DNA of 36,278 nt, taken from contig JAVCCR010000018.1 of the NCBI GenBank assembly GCA_030765485.1, positions 1-36,278 on the forward strand, given 5' to 3'. Made by a program: the position numbers and the translations under genes. Positions 23,949 through 31,310 of the stretch are shown one piece after another. This DNA comes from Candidatus Gygaella obscura. Lineage in GTDB: Bacteria; Omnitrophota; Gorgyraeia; Gygaellales; Gygaellaceae. Position 1 is the stretch's first letter, and each line of letters opens with the position of its first letter. Below the pieces are notes generated by a model. The model was not told the origin of the DNA. It made no database searches and worked only from the letters and a program-made list of their open reading frames with translations.

Positions 23949-25292
23949 ATGGAAAGAAGAATTTCGTCAAGATTCGCAAAAGATCTTCCGGTATGTTTGG
24001 ATTTTGCTCCAGAGTTAAATCTTAATATAAAAAGTATTACCCGCGATATATCACATAAGGGGTTTTTTACCTTTCTTGATTTATCTGAAGTAGAGCTTCC
24101 TCCAAAAGTTAGGGTTAGCTTATCATTGTCAGATAATTGCCTATTCGAAAGTTCTGCTGAAATTGTCCGCATCATACAGCAATCCGGACGTATTACAGGT
24201 TTAGGTGTAAGGTTTGACTACCGTGATAGCAACCAGCAGGAATTAATATCTACATATATTCAGAATAATTTTTCCGCACAAAATATATCTTCAAGAGGTA
24301 AAACTTTAGAAAGCCGCTTAGGGCAGCGTTTATCTGACCGAGAAAAAATTAACTTCGAAATTTTAAATACATTTCGTATCAAAGGTCCTATTTCTAAGAC
24401 TCAGATAGCTCAGATTATAAATCTAAATATGGGTACGCTCACTAATTATATAAATAGTTTTATAAAAGATGATATTGTAAAGATTAAGGGGTTTGATGTT
24501 TCTACTGGAGGTAGACCACCGGAATTATTAGAGATTAATGCAAATTATGCTTTTATTATAGGAATTGAGATATCCGATAAATTTATAAAAGGTATAGCAA
24601 TTAATTTTGCAGGATTGGTGGTAGTTAAAAAGGAGATTTTTATTGACGAGTCTGTTAACAATGCCTTAGATGCATCATTGATAGAAAGCTTAATCCTTGA
24701 TCTGGCAAACAATCTGAATATTGATTATTCTAAGATCATTGCCTTAGGTCTTGGAGGTGTGGTTTCTTTTGACGATATAGCCCTGGTGAAGAAAACTCTG
24801 GAGGAAAGATTTAAGGTTCCGATTATATTTGAGAATAGTTTTAATGCATCGCTTTTTGCAGAGTGTTGGCTGAGCGGAGTCAAAGACAAAAAAAGAAATA
24901 TAATGTATTTAGCTGATTTTAATCACATCAGTATGCTTCAGGGAGAAAATCTGTTGCTTGATAATGGTAGAATAGGAACAAAAGACTCTCTGAGTAATGA
25001 GGTTATGAATAATGATAGTGTTAATGTTGTGGTCAAAGACATAATAGAGGAAAGTGAAAAAAATCTAGCTTGTATTGTAAATGTTTTAAGTCCAGATGTA
25101 ATCGTGATCGCATCAAGCTTTATAAAACTGCAAGAGAATATACTCGAAAAAGTGAAATCAATCATTAATAAATGGTGTTTTGATGATATAGCTAAAAATA
25201 TTGAGATTATTTCTTCCCAGCTTGGAAATGATTCAGTCTCCTTTGGTATGGCTTCTTTGGCTCTTCGCGATATGTTCATACAGATTCAATGA
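23949..25292 (+). CDS. PilZ-wHTH-ROK fusion transcription regulator, 447 aa
   Basis: Three parts are visible. An N-terminal PilZ domain (about 1-95) has intact c-di-GMP motifs RxxxR (R4-R8) and DxSxxG (D33, S35, G38). A winged helix typical of ROK/NagC/XylR repressors (about 115-185) includes S-K-T-Q-I-A and the STGGRPPELLEIN wing. A ROK sugar-kinase-like domain (about 190-447) follows. The ROK part looks catalytically dead: the usual ENDANAA site reads ENSFNAS, the GxDIG phosphate loop reads GIEIS, and the Cys-rich zinc motif is missing. It should therefore be a DNA-binding regulator with c-di-GMP as a likely ligand and perhaps a sugar. It follows the glycan operon by 39 bases, so control of that operon is likely. 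Confidence 0.85.
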   Translation: MERRISSRFAKDLPVCLDFAPELNLNIKSITRDISHKGFFTFLDLSEVELPPKVRVSLSLSDNCLFESSAEIVRIIQQSGRITGLGVRFDYRDSNQQELISTYIQNNFSAQNISSRGKTLESRLGQRLSDREKINFEILNTFRIKGPISKTQIAQIINLNMGTLTNYINSFIKDDIVKIKGFDVSTGGRPPELLEINANYAFIIGIEISDKFIKGIAINFAGLVVVKKEIFIDESVNNALDASLIESLILDLANNLNIDYSKIIALGLGGVVSFDDIALVKKTLEERFKVPIIFENSFNASLFAECWLSGVKDKKRNIMYLADFNHISMLQGENLLLDNGRIGTKDSLSNEVMNNDSVNVVVKDIIEESEKNLACIVNVLSPDVIVIASSFIKLQENILEKVKSIINKWCFDDIAKNIEIISSQLGNDSVSFGMASLALRDMFIQIQ

Positions 25293-25343
25293 TTTTTTCT
25301 AATCCTGACTTAAATAAGAAAATTCAATTAATAATTTATATGA

Positions 25344-25366
25344 AAAAAATATTTACAGTATTTTTT
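25344..25366 (+). terminator. weak AT-only hairpin after the PilZ-ROK gene
   Basis: AAAAAATA (25344-25351) can pair with TATTTTTT (25359-25366) around TTTACAG. The stem has no G-C pair, so termination strength is doubtful. Confidence 0.3.
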
Positions 25367-25390
25367 TAATTAAATTTTATAAAAAAATAT

Positions 25391-25419
25391 TTGCAAATGT
25401 TTGAAAACTATGGTATTTT
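25391..25419 (+). promoter_or_regulatory. sigma-70-type promoter with extended -10
   Basis: The -35 is TTGCAA (25391-25396), the spacer is 17 bases, and the -10 is TATTTT (25414-25419) with an upstream TGg extension. The start would be near 25426, followed by GGAGG at 25433-25437 and the ATG at 25441. Confidence 0.5.
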
Positions 25420-25440
25420 GAGAAAAGAATTGGAGGTTGT

Positions 25441-26637
25441 ATGGATAAAAAGATAAAGCTTTTTCTTTTTGGACTTATTGGTCTATCTTTTATAAGCATA
25501 ATCTTCGCCTTTTTCTTATATATGAGTAAGCAAAAAGTAGTCCAGGATTATAATGTTTTAAATAGTAGTTATTCTGATTTAAAAGATGAAAGCGAAAAGC
25601 TTTATAGAGAAATAAAATCTGCCCAGATGAATTATAATCTTAAGCAGAAAGAAGTAGGGGTCATTACTCAAGAATTAAATGCGACAAAACAAGATAGGGA
25701 TCAGATTTTAGAAAAGTTCGAGATATTAAAGAAAGAACTAAATAATATCCGTAATAGGGTTTCAAGTCCCGTCATTCAAACGCAAGCGTCTGTTAAAATT
25801 GAACCAGTAAGAACGCAAGTCAAAGAAGAATCAAGAGATGATGATGGAGATTTAGTTGTAAAAAGCGATGAAAAATATTGGGCAGGAATTCTTAAACAAA
25901 AATCATCTTTAGCGGTTGAAGTAAAAAGGCTTCAGCAGAGAATTAATGAAATCAATATCAAGGTTTCCGAAATTGAAAACGAAAAATCTGATTTTGCATT
26001 GCAGCTTAGGAAATCAAAACAAGAAAACGATAACTTAATAAGGGAATTAGATTACAATAAAAAGCTTGCGGATAATATTTCATTGGAACTTTTAAGAGAA
26101 AAAAGAGACAAGCGAGAATTATTAGATCAATTTAAGACAATAAGAGAAGAAAACTTTGTTTTAAGTAATCAGCTTAAACAGACTCTATCAGCAAAATTAT
26201 CCCTTGAGAAAAAGATTGATACGATAAGGCTCAAGAAAGATAAGCTGGATGAAAAGATCAGTCAGGTGGATATTATATTACAACAAAGATTGGATGAACT
26301 GGGAGATATTAGAAAAGAGATAGAATCTACAAGTCTTGGTTCCAGCTCTATTGGTTCATCTATTGAGCTTCCTGCTATTATAGTAAAGCCCGATGGCGCA
26401 TATGGAATAGAAGATAGGGTTATTTCCGCAAGGGTAGTTTCTGTTGATAGGAAAAATAATTTTGCAATCGTAAATTTGGGCAAAGAACATGGAATCGATG
26501 AAGGTAAGATATTTAAAGTCTTGCGTAATAATACTCAAATAGGGGTATTACAGGTAATTCAGGTTAGAAAAAGCGTTTCCGCCTGCGATATAAAAGAAGA
26601 AAGCGTTTCTATTTCAGTTGGCGACAAAGTTCTTTAA
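25441..26637 (+). CDS. membrane-anchored coiled-coil protein with C-terminal beta domain, 398 aa
   Basis: One N-terminal transmembrane segment (about 7-28) anchors the protein with its bulk outside the cytoplasm. Residues about 30-300 are a long heptad-rich coiled coil (Lys/Glu/Leu-rich), interrupted near 110-140. The last 75 residues form a small beta domain with V-VSVDRKNNFAIVNLGKEHGIDEG and a final V-VGDKVL. This resembles the C-terminal domain seen in MreC-like and FlgT-like envelope proteins. A structural envelope role is likely, but the gene is not recognised. It has its own promoter and a GGAGG ribosome binding site. Confidence 0.7.
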   Translation: MDKKIKLFLFGLIGLSFISIIFAFFLYMSKQKVVQDYNVLNSSYSDLKDESEKLYREIKSAQMNYNLKQKEVGVITQELNATKQDRDQILEKFEILKKELNNIRNRVSSPVIQTQASVKIEPVRTQVKEESRDDDGDLVVKSDEKYWAGILKQKSSLAVEVKRLQQRINEINIKVSEIENEKSDFALQLRKSKQENDNLIRELDYNKKLADNISLELLREKRDKRELLDQFKTIREENFVLSNQLKQTLSAKLSLEKKIDTIRLKKDKLDEKISQVDIILQQRLDELGDIRKEIESTSLGSSSIGSSIELPAIIVKPDGAYGIEDRVISARVVSVDRKNNFAIVNLGKEHGIDEGKIFKVLRNNTQIGVLQVIQVRKSVSACDIKEESVSISVGDKVL

Positions 26638-26684
26638 TTTGTTTTTATCCTTTTATGATTTTTACTGCAATCTTTATTTAATAT

Positions 26685-27689
26685 ATGGTTTACATTCCAA
26701 AAAAAGTCAGCATTGAAGATGTTGCTCGCCTTGCCGGTGTATCTGAGGCAACAGTTTCCCGGGTGATAAATAAACTTGGTACTGTCAAAAAGATCAATCG
26801 CATAAAGGTAGAGGATGTTATTAAAAGGTTAAAGTTTGTTCCTAATGTCAGCGCTCAGCGTTTAGCCAAGGGAGTGAGTAATTCTATTGCTTTAGTAATT
26901 CCTCATTACGAAGGGATATTCTTTTCTTTCTTTGCAATTGAAATTTTAAGAGGAGTTGGTATAGCCTGTGAACAGCTCAAGATGGACTTATTGCTTCATA
27001 TTGCAAAAGGGGAAGATAGCTTTAATTTAAAAGGTCTAGGCGGAGTAATCTTTGCCGATATTCTTAATAACAGAAAACAGCTTGAAAAAGCTGTAGCAGA
27101 AGATGTAAACTGTGTTGTGATAAATAACCTTGTTGAGGATTTAAAGGTCAGTAGTATTTATATCGATAATAAAAAAGGAGCTCAGCTTGCCGTTGAGTAT
27201 CTTATTGGTTTAGGGCATAAGGAAATCGCTGTGGTAACTGGAGATCTTATGACCCAAGCTGCAGCAGAACGTCTTGAAGGATATAAAGATGCATTAGGGA
27301 AGAAAAAAATTCCAATTAGAGATGATTTTATCATAAAAGGAGATTATAGTCGTCGTTGCGCAAGGGATGCTGCAGAAAAATTACTTTCTTTGGATAAAAG
27401 ACCTACAGCTATATTTGCCTGTTCTGATGATATGGCTTTAGAGGTAATGCAGGTTGTTATGGAGCACAATTTGAAGGTACCTAAAGATGTTTCTATAATC
27501 GGTTTTGATGATAATCCGCAGTGTTTATATGCACCAATTGCGCTTACTACAGTACGCCAGCCATTGTTAGAGATGTCTAAAAGGGCGGTTTTGTTATTGA
27601 AGGATCTTATTTCATCAAAGAAGCAGGAAACCAGTAAAGAGTTATTGTCTACGCAGCTTGTAATCAGAGATTCTTGTCAGGCTGTTTGA
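26685..27689 (+). CDS. LacI-family transcriptional regulator, 334 aa
   Basis: The N-terminal HTH (V-S-I-E-D-V-A-R-L-A-G-V-S-E-A-T-V-S-R-V, about 8-27) and hinge helix are canonical LacI. Residues about 60-334 are a periplasmic-binding-protein-like effector domain, with landmark ...TAIFACSDDMALEVM and VSIIGFDDNP. Such proteins are dimers that bind palindromic operators and release them on sugar binding. The best local target is the glycan operon promoter at 11720-11788, since that operon encodes sugar uptake and ends less than 3 kb upstream. No Shine-Dalgarno is seen before the ATG. Confidence 0.9.
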   Translation: MVYIPKKVSIEDVARLAGVSEATVSRVINKLGTVKKINRIKVEDVIKRLKFVPNVSAQRLAKGVSNSIALVIPHYEGIFFSFFAIEILRGVGIACEQLKMDLLLHIAKGEDSFNLKGLGGVIFADILNNRKQLEKAVAEDVNCVVINNLVEDLKVSSIYIDNKKGAQLAVEYLIGLGHKEIAVVTGDLMTQAAAERLEGYKDALGKKKIPIRDDFIIKGDYSRRCARDAAEKLLSLDKRPTAIFACSDDMALEVMQVVMEHNLKVPKDVSIIGFDDNPQCLYAPIALTTVRQPLLEMSKRAVLLLKDLISSKKQETSKELLSTQLVIRDSCQAV

Positions 27690-27740
27690 TTTAAGGCTTT
27701 TTTGGTTCCTTCCAAATGAGTGTTTATAAAGACTAGATTA

Positions 27741-27756
27741 ACACAATTTATAGTGT
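27741..27756 (+). promoter_or_regulatory. NrdR box 1
   Basis: ACACAATTTATAGTGT matches the 16-base NrdR consensus (acaCwAtATaTwGtgt) at 15 of 16 positions. NrdR is the ATP/dATP-sensing repressor of ribonucleotide reductase genes. It lies upstream of the nrdJ promoter. Confidence 0.8.
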
Positions 27757-27771
27757 AATTATTTTAATCAT

Positions 27772-27787
27772 ATACAATATATAGTAT
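27772..27787 (+). promoter_or_regulatory. NrdR box 2
   Basis: ATACAATATATAGTAT matches the consensus at 14 of 16 positions, with a perfect core. It is 15 bases after box 1, a start-to-start spacing of 31 bases or about three helical turns, which is the classic NrdR arrangement. It ends 4 bases before the -35. Confidence 0.8.
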
Positions 27788-27791
27788 TCTC

Positions 27792-27820
27792 TTGACAAAA
27801 TATTTTTTATGTTTTATACT
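27792..27820 (+). promoter_or_regulatory. consensus sigma-70 promoter of nrdJ
   Basis: TTGACA (27792-27797) and TATACT (27815-27820) are separated by exactly 17 bases. The start is near 27827, and a full AAGGAGGT ribosome binding site lies at 27871-27878. This is the strongest promoter in the window. Confidence 0.82.
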
Positions 27821-27882
27821 AATAAATCGTTCAACAATACAGAAAATAATTCAATCCGATTTTACAATATAAGGAGGTTTCT

Positions 27883-30800
27883 ATGGAGTTAAAACTTTCC
27901 GATAATGCCCTCAAGGTTTTAGAAAGAAGGTATTTATCTCGGGACGAGAATGGTAAAGTGACTGAGACGATAGAAGAATTATTCCGTAGGGTCAGTAAGG
28001 CGATTGCCCGCGCGGATAAATTTTATGGCAAAAAGAAAAAAGAAATAAAAGAAACAGAAGACAAATTTTTCGGCCTTATAAGTAATTTAGATTTTATGCC
28101 TAATTCGCCTACTTTAATGAACGCGGGAAAAGATATAGGTCAATTAAGCGCGTGTTTTGTTTTGAAGATAGAAGATTCCATGGAGTCAATTTTTGAAACA
28201 CTTAAAGCAACAAGTCTTATTCATAAATCAGGCGGTGGAACAGGATTTAGTTTTTCCCGTTTGCGTCCCACCAATGCAGTTGTTAAAACTACAGGAGGTG
28301 TTGCTTCCGGACCAATTTCTTTTATAAAAGTATATGATGCCGCGACTCAGGCTGTGAAACAGGGCGGAAGAAGGCGTGGTGCGAATATGGGAATTTTACG
28401 AGTGGACCATCCTGATATTTTAGATTTTATACAGTGCAAGGATAAAGATAAGGAGATTTCAAATTTTAATATATCAGTTGCCGTCACCGATAAATTTATG
28501 CAGGCCTTTAGCAATAATAAAGATTACGATTTAATTGATCCGCATACCAAAAAGTCTATTGGAAAATTAAATGCGCGTAAAGTTTTTGATATGATTGTAA
28601 AACAGGCGCATAAAAACGGAGAGCCAGGGATTGTGTTTATTGATAAGATGAATGATTTTAATCCTACTCCTCATTTGGGTGAGTTTGAAGCGACCAATCC
28701 GTGCGTTAGCGCCGATACCTGGGTAATGACGGGAATCGGTCCGCGGCAGGTTAAGGAGCTTAAAGGCAAACAGTTTATTGCTGTGACAAACGGCGATTAT
28801 CACAAAAGCGGCGAGAAAGGATTTTTTTCTACAGGAGTAAAACCGGTATATACCTTAAAAACTAAAGAAGGTTTTAAAATCCGCCTTACTTTGAATCATC
28901 CGGTATTAAAAGTGAAGGATAAAACAAGGTATAGGTTAGAAAGTGAATGGGTGAAAATTGAGAATCTTGAGATTGGAGATAGGGTAATTCTTAATAACCA
29001 CGCATGCGTTGCTTGGGAAGGAGAGTATTCTTATAAAGAGGGATATCTAATTGGCCTTTTAATAGGGGACGGAACTGTGAAAAAGGATGCGGCCGTTCTT
29101 TCTTCTTGGGGTGATACAGTTGGCGCGATGAATGTACGAGAAAATGTAATGAATTGTTTGGCTGATTTTTCGGCTAGAAAAGATTTTTCTGGTTGGGTGC
29201 CGGTTAAGAATAGGAGCGAATATAGATTAAACTTGAGATCTTTTTCGGATTTGGCTTTTGAGACAGGGCTTAAACCGCACGATAAAAGGATTAACGAGAA
29301 AATAGAAAAAGGGTCTTCAGAATTCTCTAGAGGCCTGTTACAAGGCATATTTGACGCAGATGGCTCTGTAATCGGAACACAGGAAAAAGGTGTTTCTGTA
29401 AGGCTTTCCCAGAGCGATTTATTGTTATTAGAGACCGTACAGAGAATCCTGCTTCGGTTCGGCATATATTCAAAGATTTATTGTTTGCGCAGGAAAGCCG
29501 GGCCTTATTTTTTGCCGGACGGTAAAGGCGGCGTGAAAGAATATCAAATCAAAGATCAGCATGAACTTGTTATTTCAGGAGAAAGTATTTTAACTTTTGT
29601 CAAGAAGATCGGTTTTAAAGATGAGGATAAAAAGACTAAACTGGAAAACACTATAAAGAAATACAAGAGGAATTTAAATAAAGACTGTTTTGCCGCTTCT
29701 GTCGAAGAGATTATTTTTGAAGGGATGGAAGAAGTTTACGACGTTCAAATCCCCGGTATAAATTCTTTTGATGCCAATGGTTTTGTAGCGCATAATTGCG
29801 GAGAACAAGTTCTTTTGCCATTTGAAAGCTGTAATCTGGGTTCAATTAATCTGTCTAATATGGTTAGTGGAGAAAATAGTACAATTGGTGTTGATTGGAA
29901 TAAACTTAAAAAAACCGTTCATCTGGCAGTACATTTTTTGGATAACGTTATTGACGTTAATAATTTTCCTTTAAAGCTGATTGAAAAGAATACAAAGCTT
30001 ACTAGAAAAATCGGTTTAGGTATTATGGGTTGGGCAACTATGCTTTGCAAGTTAAATATCGCATATAACTCTGAAGAAGCGCTATTATTGGCTGAAGAGG
30101 TGATGTCATTTATTCTCAAAGAGGCGCAAAAAAAGTCTGTTTCATTAGCTAAACAAAAGGGTGTTTTTCCTGCGTTTAAGGGTTCGATATATGATAAGGC
30201 GGGAATGCCGAAGTTAAGGAATGCTACTCTTACTACGATCGCTCCCACAGGAACGATAAGTATTATTTCCGGTCCTTGTTCATCAGGTATAGAGCCATTG
30301 TTTGCCTTGTCTTATTACAGAAATGTAATGGATAATGATAAGCTTGTGGAGACCGATCCTGTTTTTGAGCAGGTTGTTCGGGCAAGGGGTCTTTATAGTA
30401 GGGAGTTGATGGAACGGATTGCTGAGTCTGGATCAATTAAAAAGATTGCGGAAATTCCAAAAGAGTTAAAAGATGTTTTTGTCACTTCTCATGATATAGC
30501 TCCTGAGTGGCATATAAAGATGCAGGCGATATTCCAGAAATATACAGATAATGCCGTGTCAAAAACGATTAATTTCTCCAATAAAGCAACCGAAGAGGAG
30601 GTATATCAGGCGTACACCTTAGCTTATGAGCTGGGTTGTAAGGGGGTAACTATTTATCGTGATGGCAGTAGGCAAGAACAGGTTTTAAATATCGGTAAAA
30701 AAGACAAAGAAAAAACAGGCACCATGGTTTTAAATCTTGGTAGCATTGAGCCATTGCCTAGGCCAGAGGTGGTAAAGGGCACCACTACAAAAGTTGCTAC

Positions 30801-31245
30801 AGGCTGTGGTAATTTATACGTTACTATAAATTATACTGAAGACGGAAGGCCATTTGAATTGTTTACCCAGATGGGTAAAGCCGGTGGTTGTGCAGCTAGC
30901 CAGCTTGAGGCAATTGGTAGGCTTGTATCTTTATGTTTTCGTTCCGGGATAGAGACTAAAGCAATCGTGGATCAATTAAGAAATATTCGTTGTCCTTCTC
31001 CTTCCTGGGAAAAAGGCCAGAGGATTTTTTCTTGCGCTGATGCAATTTCCCGCGTAATAGAAAAACGTTTGGAAAATGAGGTTGTTGGTGCAAATAGTGA
31101 TACTAAAGTATTAGAAGAAGAGTTTCTGACTGCCAAAAGGCATTCTGTTGGTAACATTGTAGGGGTTTGTCCTGATTGCGGAGGAGCGCTTAGGCATGAA
31201 GAGGGTTGTGTTAAGTGTCATGCCTGCGGTTATTCTAAGTGTTAA
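27883..31245 (+). CDS. nrdJ: class II (B12-dependent) ribonucleotide reductase with intein
   Basis: This enzyme reduces ribonucleotides to deoxyribonucleotides using adenosylcobalamin to make the thiyl radical, so it works with or without oxygen. The precursor is 1120 residues; removing the intein (274-638) leaves 755, normal for NrdJ. Visible landmarks are the first redox Cys C91 (LSACF), the active-site NPC-GE with thiyl Cys C639 after the intein, the second redox Cys C650 (ESCNLGSINL), and a C-terminal Cys-rich zinc-ribbon-like tail (CPDCGG...CVKCHACGYSKC) used for reduction in this class. It has its own promoter and two NrdR boxes upstream, with an intrinsic terminator after it. The ATG has a perfect Shine-Dalgarno. 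No B12 riboswitch is seen. Confidence 0.95.
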   Translation: MELKLSDNALKVLERRYLSRDENGKVTETIEELFRRVSKAIARADKFYGKKKKEIKETEDKFFGLISNLDFMPNSPTLMNAGKDIGQLSACFVLKIEDSMESIFETLKATSLIHKSGGGTGFSFSRLRPTNAVVKTTGGVASGPISFIKVYDAATQAVKQGGRRRGANMGILRVDHPDILDFIQCKDKDKEISNFNISVAVTDKFMQAFSNNKDYDLIDPHTKKSIGKLNARKVFDMIVKQAHKNGEPGIVFIDKMNDFNPTPHLGEFEATNPCVSADTWVMTGIGPRQVKELKGKQFIAVTNGDYHKSGEKGFFSTGVKPVYTLKTKEGFKIRLTLNHPVLKVKDKTRYRLESEWVKIENLEIGDRVILNNHACVAWEGEYSYKEGYLIGLLIGDGTVKKDAAVLSSWGDTVGAMNVRENVMNCLADFSARKDFSGWVPVKNRSEYRLNLRSFSDLAFETGLKPHDKRINEKIEKGSSEFSRGLLQGIFDADGSVIGTQEKGVSVRLSQSDLLLLETVQRILLRFGIYSKIYCLRRKAGPYFLPDGKGGVKEYQIKDQHELVISGESILTFVKKIGFKDEDKKTKLENTIKKYKRNLNKDCFAASVEEIIFEGMEEVYDVQIPGINSFDANGFVAHNCGEQVLLPFESCNLGSINLSNMVSGENSTIGVDWNKLKKTVHLAVHFLDNVIDVNNFPLKLIEKNTKLTRKIGLGIMGWATMLCKLNIAYNSEEALLLAEEVMSFILKEAQKKSVSLAKQKGVFPAFKGSIYDKAGMPKLRNATLTTIAPTGTISIISGPCSSGIEPLFALSYYRNVMDNDKLVETDPVFEQVVRARGLYSRELMERIAESGSIKKIAEIPKELKDVFVTSHDIAPEWHIKMQAIFQKYTDNAVSKTINFSNKATEEEVYQAYTLAYELGCKGVTIYRDGSRQEQVLNIGKKDKEKTGTMVLNLGSIEPLPRPEVVKGTTTKVATGCGNLYVTINYTEDGRPFELFTQMGKAGGCAASQLEAIGRLVSLCFRSGIETKAIVDQLRNIRCPSPSWEKGQRIFSCADAISRVIEKRLENEVVGANSDTKVLEEEFLTAKRHSVGNIVGVCPDCGGALRHEEGCVKCHACGYSKC
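28702..29796 (+). other. LAGLIDADG intein within NrdJ, 365 aa
   Basis: The N-terminal splice residue is C274 (block A, CVSADTWV). Block B is TLNHP with the expected His. The C-terminal end is VAHN followed by +1 Cys (C639). Two LAGLIDADG-type endonuclease motifs are present (LIGLLIGDG and LLQGIFDADG), each with its Asp, so the homing endonuclease may be active. The insertion lies between Pro273 and the catalytic Cys of NPCGE, a site used by known RNR inteins. The enzyme is inactive until the intein splices. Confidence 0.93.
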
Positions 31246-31270
31246 TTTTATTTAAATAAGTTTAATAAAA

Positions 31271-31302
31271 AAAGAGCAATTTTTAAAGATTGCTCTTTTT
31301 TA
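31271..31302 (+). terminator. intrinsic terminator of nrdJ
   Basis: A ten-base stem AAAGAGCAAT / ATTGCTCTTT (31271-31280 and 31289-31298) with an eight-base loop is followed by a run of T. It ends within 10 bases of the mnmG start. Confidence 0.82.
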
Positions 31303-31310
31303 ATAATGTG

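Noticed and set aside
27701-27716. TTTGG/CCAAA hairpin as terminator of the LacI gene
   Set aside because: Only five pairs and no T-run follows.
27690-27882. Cobalamin riboswitch before nrdJ
   Set aside because: The gap is short, has no B12-box-like conserved element, and is filled by NrdR boxes and a promoter.
31290-31310. Earlier TTG start for mnmG
   Set aside because: It would be translated from the terminator hairpin and adds residues absent from the canonical FAD-binding N-terminus.
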